From contig CAICTM010000945.1 of assembly GCA_903772945.1 (NCBI GenBank), positions 1 through 41,754 of the forward strand: a DNA stretch of 41,754 nt, read 5' to 3'. Made by a program: the position numbers and the translations under genes. The notes below the pieces were generated by a model. It was given only the letters and a program-made list of their open reading frames with translations. It was not told where the DNA came from and searched no databases. Shown here piece by piece: positions 30,812 through 41,300 of this stretch (its first letter is position 1; every line of letters starts with the position of its first letter). The stretch is from Seminavis robusta. Lineage: Eukaryota; Bacillariophyta; Bacillariophyceae; Naviculales; Naviculaceae.

Positions 30812-31774
30812 ATGGATGCTCCAGCAAATCTACAGCAACGCAAGGGGACCTCTCAGAACTCCCCAATCCCAAAGCAACCAAAAGGTGTAATGGATGGGCA
30901 CCTGGCTAGCTAGATACTCTTGGCGTCAGTCAGCGTCCATCACCTCAAACATATCTTCTTGGAGAGAGAAGTTGGAATGGCAAAAAAGAATGCCACAACA
31001 GGAAAATTTCTTTCAAAAGACTCCAGCATCTATGAAATTGAGGATTTAGAAGGTCCTCCTGGGGTCATCCGAACAAAGAGTGCCAAAACTGTTTGCCCAA
31101 TCGATGGGAAAATGGGTGCTGCCTATGTACACACTCTACAAGGAGAGGACCATGTTGGAGAGGCAGCTCATATGCTCAGCTATTCCTGGGGTTATTCGAT
31201 TGGAGATATTGTGGATACTCTAACAGGCTTCTGCCTACAGAACAACCTCGATCCAAAGAGAACCTATATCTGGATGTGCTGTCTCTGTGTGAATCAGCAC
31301 AGGGTGGTGGACAACAATGCCAACGACCAGTCTGGAATGACAGCCCCTGCCAAGATAGACTTCTTTTCCATCTTTGGAGAACGAGTCAAAAAGATTGGTC
31401 ATTTGCTGGCCATGATGGCTCCATGGAAAGCACCCATTTACATCACTCGAGTCTGGTGTATTTTTGAGATCTTTACAGCTCACAGGACTGGTGGGTGCAA
31501 AGTGGATATTGTCATGCCACCTAGGGAGAAGCAATCCCTAGAGCAGGATGTTCTTGATAACGAAGGAGGCATCAATGCTCTCTATGAGACACTTGGCAAC
31601 ACCAAAGTTGAAAATGCCAAGGCATCTGAAGAAAGTGACAGGCTGGCTATTCTAACCAAGGTGATGTATCCCCACCTCAGTCACCTTGATTCTGTGGTTT
31701 GTTTGCCGGCTGTGCTGTTTGTGTTTTAGTATTCGTTGGTTGACGGGAGCCTTCTCAAAGCAAAAGGCGGTTAA
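30812..31774 (+). CDS. HET/TIR-like domain protein without TPRs
   Basis: Proposed exons 30812-30884, 30930-31660 and 31730-31774 (introns 45 and 69 nt) give 282 residues. The start MDAPANL and GTSQNSPIPKQPK match the N-terminus of the gene at 35263-37902. The second intron has a pyrimidine-rich end (GTGTTTTAG); without it a stop comes at 31727-31729. The domain holds MLSYSWGY, YIWMCCLCVNQHRV and RVWCIFEIF, the same three blocks as the large paralogue. These resemble the SY-WG / WID-LCINQ / R-W-E blocks of fungal HET domains and the W-C-x-x-E of TIR domains. The protein ends where the paralogue's TPR part begins (after LAILTK). AATAAA overlaps the stop. The 45-nt first intron is unusually short, so a damaged gene is possible. 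A predicted effector-only partner; function inferred. Confidence 0.7.
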
Positions 31775-31803
31775 ATAAAGCCTGCTAGCTAGACAACGCC
31801 CCT

Positions 31804-31834
31804 CACTAGCTAGCTAGCTAGCTAGCTAGCTAGC
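31804..31834. repeat. (CTAG)n run
   Basis: Seven to eight consecutive CTAG units, the longest of many CTAG runs in this window. Self-complementary. Confidence 0.95.
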
Positions 31835-31887
31835 CATGCTAACTTTAGACCACACGCGCTCCCGCATGCACGCAGTCAGTTTCTAAG

Positions 31888-34800
31888 TTAACTCTGCACT
31901 CCCGGCACTTCAAATCCAGGAGTCTGTTGATGAAACAAACGAGATTTTCTCCTGGAAATCCACGCCGCCTCCTTGACACCGTCGACAGGTGCGTCTGTCA
32001 GTAGCTGCTTTTTATTGACTGTGCTTATTGTCGTCGTTGTCTCCTCCTCTTTGGATTTGATCTCTTCAATCAGTGCTTGCCGCAACACCTGTTGGGCTTG
32101 AAAGTTGCTTCGTTTTTGCATTCCCCGACGATAGGAACTCCCGGTACTATTACTACTACTACTCGTCTTTGCATTGCTGTTGCTTTGTTGTTGTTGTTGT
32201 TGTTGTTGTTGCCCCACCGATTTGGATCGCAGTCGCCGTCGTTCCATTTCCTTGGCGGCCGCGGCAGCTTCTTCCGCCAACGCAACCCCCGCGTGGACGA
32301 GTAGTGGCGCTGGATCACTTTGTTGTCGTCGCGGTGGTTTGGACACACCCGCACGACGCGTAATACGGGGTGTACTACTACCGCGCGGATGATGATTGCG
32401 TGGTGTGATGGCGACACTACTTCCCGTCAAACTGTTGCGACGACGCGACAAGGGTGTTTGTGGTGGTGCATTGTTGTGATTGTTGTTGGCAATACTATTC
32501 CGTCGGCGACTGGACGATGGCGTTCTGGTGGCCGGAATGGGTTCGGCGGTTTTGGCTCGTCGCAGTTGACTTTTGGGTGTTGCCGTGATATTATCGGGTT
32601 GTGGTCCATCAAAGGATTTGCTCCTGGCACTGAGTTTTTCCTTGCGTCTTCCACTGGGTGTTTTGGGTGTCTTGGGCGTACGGGGTGTCCGTGGTGACTC
32701 GGTGTACCGTCGGGTCCGTGTGGCACTGGGACTGCGTGCTTTATTATTGGCCGCCACCGATGCTCGTTTATGAGTGCGTCCACTGGGTGTTTTGGTAATT
32801 GTTTCATCGTTGTTGTTGTTGTTGCTGGTGGTCCTGGATGCTCTGCGACTGTTTCGTGTACTGGGACTCTTGACCCGTGGTGTGGAAGGTACATCCGTAG
32901 TTGTTCTCATGGTGGTAGACGTCCGACGACTGGATCGTCCCATACTGTGATCCCTCATGCTACTCGTCGTATCCCGTTTGGACGATTCGTCCATCCCAGC
33001 CCCCCTGGTTCGTCTAGACCGACTCTTGTCTCTCATTCCCGACGATTCGTCCATTTTCGAATGTACAGCCGTGGATCGTCGTCGTTTGGGTGTTTTGCTA
33101 TGACTGCGACTGCGCTGTGATTCTATGGGTTGTTGTTGTTGTATTCGACTGATACTGGGACTTCGTGTGGCCGTTCTCGATTTTGATGATGACGACGAAT
33201 GTTGTTTTTGGTGGCTCTTGCTGGAAGTTCTCTTGGTTTTCTTGTTATTATTGTGGTTGTTGTCGCTGCTACTACTCGTTTTGGAAGGCTGCTGTCGTCG
33301 TCGTACACTGGGAGTTCGTCCTCTACCGGTGGAGGCAGATCGTGTTCTGGGACTGACACCACTACTACTACTACGACCGCCCGTCGCCGTATCGACGGAT
33401 GTGGGTCGTTTCGTCACGGGAGGTTTGGAAGTTGATTTTTTGTTGTTGTGGGAGACACTTTTGGCTCGTTTTTTGGATGACAAAGACTTTTTCTTTTGTT
33501 CCCTAGATCGTGTCCGTCTCGCCTTTTGTTTGTCGTCTTTTTTTTTGGTAACAGTGCTGGGTGATTTCATTGTTGTACTAGTAGGATCATTTGTAGTTGT
33601 CGAGTGATGCAGTGCCGACGACGAATCCATATCGGTCTTGCTCGCTTCGTGATCTGTCTCTCGCTCGTCCGTGTCGTCGTCATCATTGTCATCATAGTAA
33701 CTAGAATCGACCGAGACTGCTTCCAATAAATTCGTATTGGATTTCAAGCGTGTCATGGCGTGTCGCAAATTTCCAAAGGAAGCAGATTTTTTGAGTTCTT
33801 GTCGTAATCCAGTCAGTGACAAAGATTGAGAGGATGATTTTTGGAGTGCCGTTTGTTGTTGTTGTTGTTGAAAGGATGCCAAGGATAAGGATGTGTCGGA
33901 ATTGGATTTGACGAGTAGCGATTGTTGTTTGCTAACGTTATTATTATTGATAAAATTCAAGCGTGTCAAATCGGCATTCCCTCCCACTTGTGCCATGGTC
34001 TTGACGAGCGAGTAAGGATCGCTTTGTTGTTGATTGTGATGTTGATTGTGTTTTAGGAGAATATCGTCCATACGTGCCCACGAAGCCATGGCGGCTTTTT
34101 GGTAACTCCTCATGGATGATGATGAAGAGTCGTCACTGGATCGTCGTTGTTTTGGCTGTTGTGTAGTAGTATTGTTGTTGTTGTCATCACAAGAACAGGA
34201 CTGTAGGGAATGCTGTCGTTCTTGTTTCATGACGTGGACAGCGGTGGCCAAGACATTGGCAGCTCCTTTGGAAAGTCCCTCATCTTCTTGTTCTTGTCGT
34301 TGTTGTTGATTAAAGGCCGAAGAAAGATCGGAATCTTGCAGCAATTGCGTCATGAAATTGGTCAAGGAAGAACTCAACTCGACACCTGTCTGTGTTTGTG
34401 TTTGTGTTTGTGTTTGTACACTACGTGCTTGTGCCTTTGTCAGTTCGGTGGTGGACAAGGAAGACTCACTCCCATACACAATCGAAGGATCTGTTTTGCT
34501 GCGCACCAAACTAGATTTCTTGGGAGGAGGAGGCAATGACTGATGGAAACTCTGACGGCATCGGCGAAGTGCGGTTCGCTTCTGATTCGATGTCTTGCTT
34601 GTGTTAGAAGTACTTGTGCTTGTTAGAGGAGCCACGGCCACTGAGGACGACGCCGGAGACAAGGGAGGCATGGAATGATGCGACTGTTGCTCTTGCGGTT
34701 GCTGCTCTTGCTCCATGCTACTATCTGACACAATCACTGTACTCGATTCTTGGTGGATCGTACCGCTACTGGTAGATTCTGTGCTGCAACTGTAGAGCGC

Positions 34801-34968
34801 TGCTGTTGCTTTTGTCGACTCCCCTTCTTCACGAACTATAGACTCGTCCAGCAATTGCGTCATGAACGTTGATAGTGGGGCCGTCATCTTGCAATAATGA
34901 TGAATCAATTTCAAAATCTGTCCTGTCTTCTTCTGCTTTCTTTCAAATAAATGGCTTCCATTTATCAT
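31888..34968 (-). CDS. Ser/Arg/Thr-rich disordered protein
   Basis: One exon of 1026 residues from ATG 34968; a second in-frame ATG at 34887 (MTAPLSTFMTQLL) would give 999. Most of the chain is low complexity: Ser, Thr, Arg, Lys, Gln and Asn runs, a QTQTQTQT tract, SRS/RSRS stretches and many T-P-K/T-P-R sites (around residues 750-780, RTPRTPKTPKTP), typical of phosphorylated, basic, disordered nuclear or cytoskeletal proteins. A short motif FMTQLL occurs twice, near the start and again around residue 205. A helical acid-rich segment (ALIEEIKSKEEE) lies near the end. The opposite strand also stays open in places because of the repeats; those readings are shadows. No family is recognised. Confidence 0.7.
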   Translation of the reverse strand: MINGSHLFERKQKKTGQILKLIHHYCKMTAPLSTFMTQLLDESIVREEGESTKATAALYSCSTESTSSGTIHQESSTVIVSDSSMEQEQQPQEQQSHHSMPPLSPASSSVAVAPLTSTSTSNTSKTSNQKRTALRRCRQSFHQSLPPPPKKSSLVRSKTDPSIVYGSESSLSTTELTKAQARSVQTQTQTQTQTGVELSSSLTNFMTQLLQDSDLSSAFNQQQRQEQEDEGLSKGAANVLATAVHVMKQERQHSLQSCSCDDNNNNTTTQQPKQRRSSDDSSSSSMRSYQKAAMASWARMDDILLKHNQHHNQQQSDPYSLVKTMAQVGGNADLTRLNFINNNNVSKQQSLLVKSNSDTSLSLASFQQQQQQTALQKSSSQSLSLTGLRQELKKSASFGNLRHAMTRLKSNTNLLEAVSVDSSYYDDNDDDDTDERETDHEASKTDMDSSSALHHSTTTNDPTSTTMKSPSTVTKKKDDKQKARRTRSREQKKKSLSSKKRAKSVSHNNKKSTSKPPVTKRPTSVDTATGGRSSSSGVSPRTRSASTGRGRTPSVRRRQQPSKTSSSSDNNHNNNKKTKRTSSKSHQKQHSSSSSKSRTATRSPSISRIQQQQPIESQRSRSHSKTPKRRRSTAVHSKMDESSGMRDKSRSRRTRGAGMDESSKRDTTSSMRDHSMGRSSRRTSTTMRTTTDVPSTPRVKSPSTRNSRRASRTTSNNNNNDETITKTPSGRTHKRASVAANNKARSPSATRTRRYTESPRTPRTPKTPKTPSGRRKEKLSARSKSFDGPQPDNITATPKSQLRRAKTAEPIPATRTPSSSRRRNSIANNNHNNAPPQTPLSRRRNSLTGSSVAITPRNHHPRGSSTPRITRRAGVSKPPRRQQSDPAPLLVHAGVALAEEAAAAAKEMERRRLRSKSVGQQQQQQQQQSNSNAKTSSSSNSTGSSYRRGMQKRSNFQAQQVLRQALIEEIKSKEEETTTTISTVNKKQLLTDAPVDGVKEAAWISRRKSRLFHQQTPGFEVPGVQS

Positions 34969-35262
34969 ACCGGTGGCATTTACTGTTGATGTTGCTGCGG
35001 CAATTAATTATTGCTGTGGGTGCTTTGGTCTTGAAAAAGAGAGGTAGGTGGAGCTGGTCTACCGGTACAGTATCCGATAATGCTTCGAGCTTAAAAAATA
35101 ATTCTCCGATGTGATGCCTGGCGCTATTACTGTATGCCTTCTTTTGGGGTACTGTACTTTATTGCTTGCTATTTCTAAAGACTGCAACTACAGAAACATG
35201 GAAGAAAAGAATTAACACCTACAATACTATTAAACAACAGAGTTGACAAACAAACCACAGAA
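34969..35262. other. Spacer
   Basis: 3' end of the TPR gene and 5' region of the Ser-rich gene, both minus. CTACCGGTACAG near 35059. No gene is seen. Confidence 0.4.
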
Positions 35263-37902
35263 TCAAGCTTGCTGCATTTTTGACTTGACAATTTCAATCT
35301 GTTTCAGGCAACTCTTGGTGTCTGAATGATCTGATCCCAAAGCTTGCTCCCGAATGGCAAGGCACTCCTCAAATTTCAACAAGGCTCCAGAACAGTCACC
35401 CATCTTATACAAAACAGAGCCAATGTTGCTGTGGGTGATTGCCACTGAAGGATGATTCTTGCCAAGTACTGACAATTGAATGGCAAGAGCTTCCTCAAGT
35501 TTTGCCAAAGCACCTTCATAGTCCCCCTTGTCGCGCAGCACATGCCCAATATTGTGGTACGTTTTGACAACTGAGGGATGATTCTTGCCAAATGCTGAAA
35601 ATAGAATGGTAAGAGATTCCTCATACTTGGCCAAAGCACCTTCATAATCACGCATCTTTTCCAGGGCATAGCCAATTTTGCTGTAGGTGGTTGCCACATC
35701 AGGATGATTCTTGCCCAATGCTGAAAATTTAATGGCAAGAGCTTCCTTGTGCTTTGACAAAGCATCTTCATAGTCACCCATCTGCTGCAGGACAGAGCCA
35801 ATGTTGCTGTGGGTGATTGCCACTGAAGGATGATTCTTGCCCAACGATGACAATCGAATGGCAAGAGCTTCCTCATACTTTGCCAAAGCACCTTCGTTGT
35901 CGCCCATATTATGCAGGATAGAACCAATGTTCATGTTGATCACCGCCACTTTAGGATGATTCTTGCCATGCACTGACAAATAAATGGAAAGAGCTGCCTT
36001 TTGCTTTGCCAAAGCACCATCGTTGTCACCCATCTTGCCCAGGATGACCCCAATATTGTTGTAAGTTTCAGCCACAGCAGGATGGTTCTTTCCCAGTACT
36101 AACAATCTAATGGCATGAGCTTCCTCATACTTTGACAAAGCACCATCCTTGTCACCCATCTTTTCTAGCACAGAACCACTATTGTTGCAGATGGTGGCTA
36201 CTGAGGGGTGATTCTTGCCCAATGCTGACAATCGAATAGCGAGACATGCCTTGTACTTAGACAAAGCACCTTTATAGTCACCCTTTGCCTTCAGGGCAGA
36301 ACCAATATTGTGGTAGGTGGTTGCCAGTGAGGGATGATTCTGACCCAATGCTGACAGTTGAATGGCAAGAGCTTCCTCAAACTTGGACAAAGCACCTTCA
36401 TAGTCACCCATTTCATGCAGTACCTGTCCAATATTGATGTAGGCCGTTGCAACATCGTGATGATTCTTGGCATGTGCTGACATGTAAATGGCAAGAGCTC
36501 GTTTGTGCTTTGCCAAAGCACCTTCATAGTCACCCATATGCAGCATGACAGAGCCAATGTTGCTCTGGGTTGTGGCCACTTCAGGATGATTCTCACCAAA
36601 AACGGCCTCACAAATTTCAAGAGCAGTCTTGTGGAGTTTCATGGCCGCAACGTGTTCTCCATTGTGCTTGAGAATATTTCCAATTCGGTTGCAAAAGGCG
36701 GCATAGTCCTCATCATATGTGTTTTCTCTGGTTTCCACCAGCTGAGTCAAGACACCTAGCATCCATCCACGCAACATGTCATTGACTCGATTGTTGAGCA
36801 CAGAGTATCCAACAGTTGATTCTACTTGACCAAGAATAGCCAGCCTATCACTTTTGACAGATGCCTTTGCATTTTCAACCTTGGTGTTGCCAAGCGTCTT
36901 GTAGAGAGCATTGATGCCTGCTCCATTATTAAGAACATCCTGCTCTAGTGATTTCTTTTCCTTTGGTGGCATGACAATATCCACCTCGCAGGCATCTGTT
37001 GTGTGGGCCGTAAACATCTCAAAAATGCACCAAACTCGAGTGATGTAGGCAGGTGCGTTCCATGGAGCCATCATGGCCAGAAGGTGGCCAACCTTTTTGA
37101 CTCGGTGTCCAAAGATATCAAAGAATTCATGGGTGGGGACCAGCACACCTGACTTGAACTTTTCTACTACCCTATGCTGATTGACACAGAGGCAGCAGAT
37201 CCAGATATAGGTTCTTTTGGGGTCAAGCTCGTGTTTGTGGCAGAAATCAGTGAGGGTATCCACAATATCTCCGATCGTGTAGTCCCAAGCATAGCTGAGC
37301 ATTTGAGTTGCCTCTCCAACATGGTCTTTGCCTTCTAGACAGTGTACATAGGCAGCACCCATTTTCTTGTCTAGTGGGCAAACAGAGTTGGCACTCTTTG
37401 ATCGGATGACACCAGGAAGACCTTTTAGGTTTTCAATGTCATAAATGTTGGAGTCTCTGGAGAGTGGATTTCCTGTTTTGGCATGATTGGAAGCACAGAC
37501 TTCTTTTTCCAGGAAGAAGTGCTCCAAATGGAAGACACTGACTCCTAGAGTGTCCAGCTTGGGTTCTGTGGTTGGGGATTCCTCTGTGAGGCTGGTTTTG
37601 GCTTTTTTGGTGGAAGGCATAGCAATGGCATTATCCCTGGTTCGAGAAGTCCTTTTCATTTGGTTCAGAATTGAAGCAGCGCCAAGCTCGGGTGCCGTTG
37701 GTGATTGCGTAGCAACATCATGATCATCCGGTAGAGAAGCCGTGTCCATTTGGTTCTGAGAGGCTGCTGGATCCTGGTCGGCCGACTTTGACCCAGGTTC
37801 AACGGCTGATTTCTCTTGTTGTTCATTCCCTTTCGGTTGCTTGGGTGAGGAGTGCTGAGAGGTCCCCACCTCACCTTCCTGGCGATCTCCTTTGGCATCC
37901 AT
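35263..37902 (-). CDS. HET/TIR-like domain protein with eleven KLC-type TPRs
   Basis: One exon, 879 residues, start ATG 37902 (MDAKGDRQEG). Residues 1-120 are a polar, disordered linker. Residues about 125-345 form the HET/TIR-like domain: MLSYAWDY at 201-208, YIWICCLCVNQHRV around 232-245, and RVWCIFEMF with Glu295 aligned to the W-C-x-x-E Glu of TIR NADases. Residues about 400-865 are eleven 42-residue TPRs of the kinesin-light-chain type (pattern IG-L--MGDYEGAL-KYEEALAI-LSALGKNHP-VA). Such TPRs bind proteins and form superhelices. The layout (effector-like domain plus repeat sensor, no NB-ARC) is reminiscent of NLR-like immune or cell-death proteins; this role is inference. Automatic pipelines would probably name it kinesin light chain, but no kinesin-binding heptad region is present. 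It is paralogous to 30812-31774. Confidence 0.85.
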   Translation of the reverse strand: MDAKGDRQEGEVGTSQHSSPKQPKGNEQQEKSAVEPGSKSADQDPAASQNQMDTASLPDDHDVATQSPTAPELGAASILNQMKRTSRTRDNAIAMPSTKKAKTSLTEESPTTEPKLDTLGVSVFHLEHFFLEKEVCASNHAKTGNPLSRDSNIYDIENLKGLPGVIRSKSANSVCPLDKKMGAAYVHCLEGKDHVGEATQMLSYAWDYTIGDIVDTLTDFCHKHELDPKRTYIWICCLCVNQHRVVEKFKSGVLVPTHEFFDIFGHRVKKVGHLLAMMAPWNAPAYITRVWCIFEMFTAHTTDACEVDIVMPPKEKKSLEQDVLNNGAGINALYKTLGNTKVENAKASVKSDRLAILGQVESTVGYSVLNNRVNDMLRGWMLGVLTQLVETRENTYDEDYAAFCNRIGNILKHNGEHVAAMKLHKTALEICEAVFGENHPEVATTQSNIGSVMLHMGDYEGALAKHKRALAIYMSAHAKNHHDVATAYINIGQVLHEMGDYEGALSKFEEALAIQLSALGQNHPSLATTYHNIGSALKAKGDYKGALSKYKACLAIRLSALGKNHPSVATICNNSGSVLEKMGDKDGALSKYEEAHAIRLLVLGKNHPAVAETYNNIGVILGKMGDNDGALAKQKAALSIYLSVHGKNHPKVAVINMNIGSILHNMGDNEGALAKYEEALAIRLSSLGKNHPSVAITHSNIGSVLQQMGDYEDALSKHKEALAIKFSALGKNHPDVATTYSKIGYALEKMRDYEGALAKYEESLTILFSAFGKNHPSVVKTYHNIGHVLRDKGDYEGALAKLEEALAIQLSVLGKNHPSVAITHSNIGSVLYKMGDCSGALLKFEECLAIREQALGSDHSDTKSCLKQIEIVKSKMQQA
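35320..36705 (-). repeat. 126-bp tandem array encoding the TPRs
   Basis: Eleven units of 126 bp. Some units are near-identical at base level: a 44-bp string from 35414 recurs exactly three units (378 bp) on at 35792. This points to recent unit exchange or gene conversion. Confidence 0.85.
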
Positions 37903-38347
37903 CAGAAAGAAAGGCAATTAGAAAACAGGTCTGAGAATGAGATTGACGGTACGGGATATGGAACCTTGTCGAATGCGTGTTGTGTGGGATTTGAGTTTTG
38001 GGTCGAAAAATTCAGAATGACGGAACAAGCACCAGCGCAGGCAAAAGAGACAAGGCACTTTCAATTTCCTTTTGACGGATGGATTAATTGATTCGATTAA
38101 ATTATGGTAACGTTTGAGAGAGTACAAACCAGATCTGCATGCACGATGGATCTTTTCAGACAGGGTGTTGACTGATGTGGCTGTTCTTTATGCTGTTGTG
38201 CTGTGGTTCATCGATCTTTCCAGTCGGGCTTTTGCATGCTTTCTCTGAATCAACAGTCGCACACTAGCACAGTCAAGAGAGACCCCAACACACACATGTC
38301 GACAATTAAGCAATGCATACCGGTATGCCAATACGGTAGCTGTTGAG
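37903..38347. other. Divergent intergenic region
   Basis: 5' regions of the TPR gene (minus) and the gene at 38348 (plus). Nothing else is seen apart from a CATACCGGTATG palindrome near 38316. Confidence 0.4.
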
Positions 38348-41300
38348 ATGGGCGAGGGACGACAACAGCATGTATTGGTATCAGCATCAGCTTCAGCGCA
38401 GGACAAGAAAGAAAAGAAAGAAAAGAAAGATGCTGGTTTTGGAATGAAGCGTGGTTTCCTGCTGGACAAGCCCAAGAAGAAAAAGACAAAGACTACTGTG
38501 AAGAAAGCAACGGCAATCCCGTCGTCGAGTGCCGCATTGTTGGATTTGGAGGAAGCGGTGTGTACTTCTTCTTCTTCTTCTTGTTCTTTAGTAGGGAGTA
38601 GCAGTACTCATGATACAAATACGACAAGTCAGTTTCTTCAAGTTGTTGCATCCGCAGCAAACGACGACAACCACCACAATGATACTTCCACGCTTTCATC
38701 CACGCTTCAATCCACGCTTCTACCGGTGCTCCAACACGACCTTGAGAATGCAGAATCCTCCTCCATGGAACTGGTGGAAGTGGACTCCCATGCCACGCGA
38801 CACTCAATATCAGTAAAAGAAAAGGTCCAAGAGACATCGCCTACATTTCTGGAATGGCAAAAAGAATTGGATCGAACTCTCTGGTCGCTCCGACGACGAC
38901 GCCAACCACGACGACAATGGCAGAGTGTGGCACACGCATTTTGTGAATCGCTCGATACAACAGCATTCTACCACACTGTGTGTTGGGACATTCTCCTCGA
39001 CCAACCGGAATTGGCGGAACGGCGTCTGGGATGGGCGTTGCTTCAGACTTGCAATGCGTGGGACAGCTTTGTCTCGTACTTATTATTATTGCCGTCGCAT
39101 GAGGATCGCCGACGGACCTTGGGAGCCGTCGTCATTTTGGAATTTTTTGCCAGTCAGGACATGACACCACCACTCCACTTGATCCAGGCCATACAATTGC
39201 TGGGACAGATCGTCACCACCACTACTACTACTACGACGCGGACCGTTTTGGTACAACAGTGTCTAGTGACAATCTACAAATTGGTCACTGTCTTGGCATC
39301 TACCACAGCAGTCACAACAGGTACATCCAGCATTACACAACAACAAGTCTGGGATCTGTCTGCACAAGTGCTCGTGCCGGTATGGGATCGCCACTTGGCA
39401 TGGACCACGCCGCCAACATCATTGTTGTTGTCCAACAACATTGACAATGACACTGCTGGACAACGAGTGGCGGCTCGCAAACAATGTACCAGTCTCGTAT
39501 TGCAGAGCTGGAAACAGTCGTTTATCGAGTTGCAACAACAAAACGACATCGACAATATGAATACAACGGAGGTGCATTCCACGTGGTGCCAGCACCTCCG
39601 GGGAATACCAGATCGTCTGGGAATTCATGGTACGATTATTGGCAGTCTTGGTCAAACGCTGTGCCGTGACGAAATAATGACATTGGGAGATGTTCGGGTA
39701 TTGATATTGGGGGAAATGACTACAATACACAAAATCCACAACGATAGCCATGTCATTCTGGCGATTCTGCGCAGTGTCGTTGCATGGTTGGGGAGCAGCA
39801 AAAAGAATTGCCTTGGTTGGCAGGACCCACAAGAAATTGTGGAGCTCATGAGCAGAATCATGTATCACGCGTCATTGGATTCCATTGTGCCACTGGCCAT
39901 GCACATTTTGTAAGTGCATTCTTGTGGCCGACTCTATTTATTGTCACAACCTTGTGGGATGTTTCTCACGTCCTTGGTTTATTTGCTTTTTGTTGAAATG
40001 CCGTAGGAACATGTCGGGGCTAGAGTCATCTGGGGTACCATTCGTACCTCCCGATGTGGTGGCCTTTCACGAAAACAACGGCACCGGTGACGGTAGTGTG
40101 GACGAGGAGGACGATCCACAACAGATTCCAGAATCTTTACGGTTCTGGATGCAATTGCTATTAGGGCAAGATCCAACCGCCCAGCAAGACGACGCACCAC
40201 AACAACAACAACAACCAGCCGATACACCATCCAACAACTCGACTCCGAACGAAACCGCCATTCAGCAACTCGCCGAACTCGTGGCAACGTCCATCCACTA
40301 TATCAGTACCGACTTTCCAGATTCGGCCCAAGCAATCATCCGATACATGGTGGCTCAAAATAATAATGCCAATGACACGATGATGAAACCTTCCACGGTG
40401 CAAGTTCTTTTCCTGTTCTTGAAAAAGACTGGCGACAATATTCAATCAGATGATGGTGCACCGAAACGACAAAGTCTGCTGGATTATGTGGCGTGCGACC
40501 TGCTCTTGGACAACTTTCACACCAACCCGAACGTACGAACGTACCTTGGTCGTGCCAACGACGACAATGTGGATCTGTTTGTGGGTTGCTCCTTTCGTCT
40601 TGTCGTTTCCAGACAGATCCGACTACTGCTGTCATTAAAAGACACCGCTCTGGACAATAACAATTCGCCACAGCAATCCTCGCTGTTGCTGCTCTCCCTC
40701 TTGACCACTTCTCTGTGGAGGAGCCTTCGTTGTGGCAACGAAAAGACTCTGGTGGAAACCGTGATTTCTTCTTCCACCAGTGCGTCACAAGCTACAGCAA
40801 TCGTGACTCGGGTTGGCGAGGCGTGGATGCACTCGCTGTGGGATGTCGATAGTTCGGACGATGCTAAAGCCTTGGGGATGGTGCTATCTGCTGTTGGGAG
40901 TTCCATGTTCCAGCATCCATCGAGCACTGTCCCGTTGGCTCTGTTGGGCGCACTTTTGGGAGATGGTAGCAAGTTCGATGATGATTGCGGCAATCTAGTA
41001 GGTCCCAATTCAAGCAGCACAAGGAAGGAAGTTGTGTGGAATGCGGCCATGTCCATGATCCAAACCGCAGTGTCCCAACTCGATTCCATTTGTCGCGTAG
41101 TAGAGCCGATTGGAGATGCAAGTTCTTGCCCTACGAAAGGGTCCGAAATCTTTGGTCGTCTGGCTCCCCTTTTGCTGTTGCGACGGGCGCCACCAAAGCT
41201 CTGCCATGGAGCCTACCTGTCAACGGCGGATGATTCACACAATCAGGAAGAAATGAACGGGCTGCTCAAGAACCTTGCAGACCACCTTGCTGCTAGACTG

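Noticed and set aside
35263-37902. Kinesin light chain
   Set aside because: Only the TPR type is shared. The N-terminus has a HET/TIR-like domain and lacks the heptad coiled coil that binds kinesin heavy chain.
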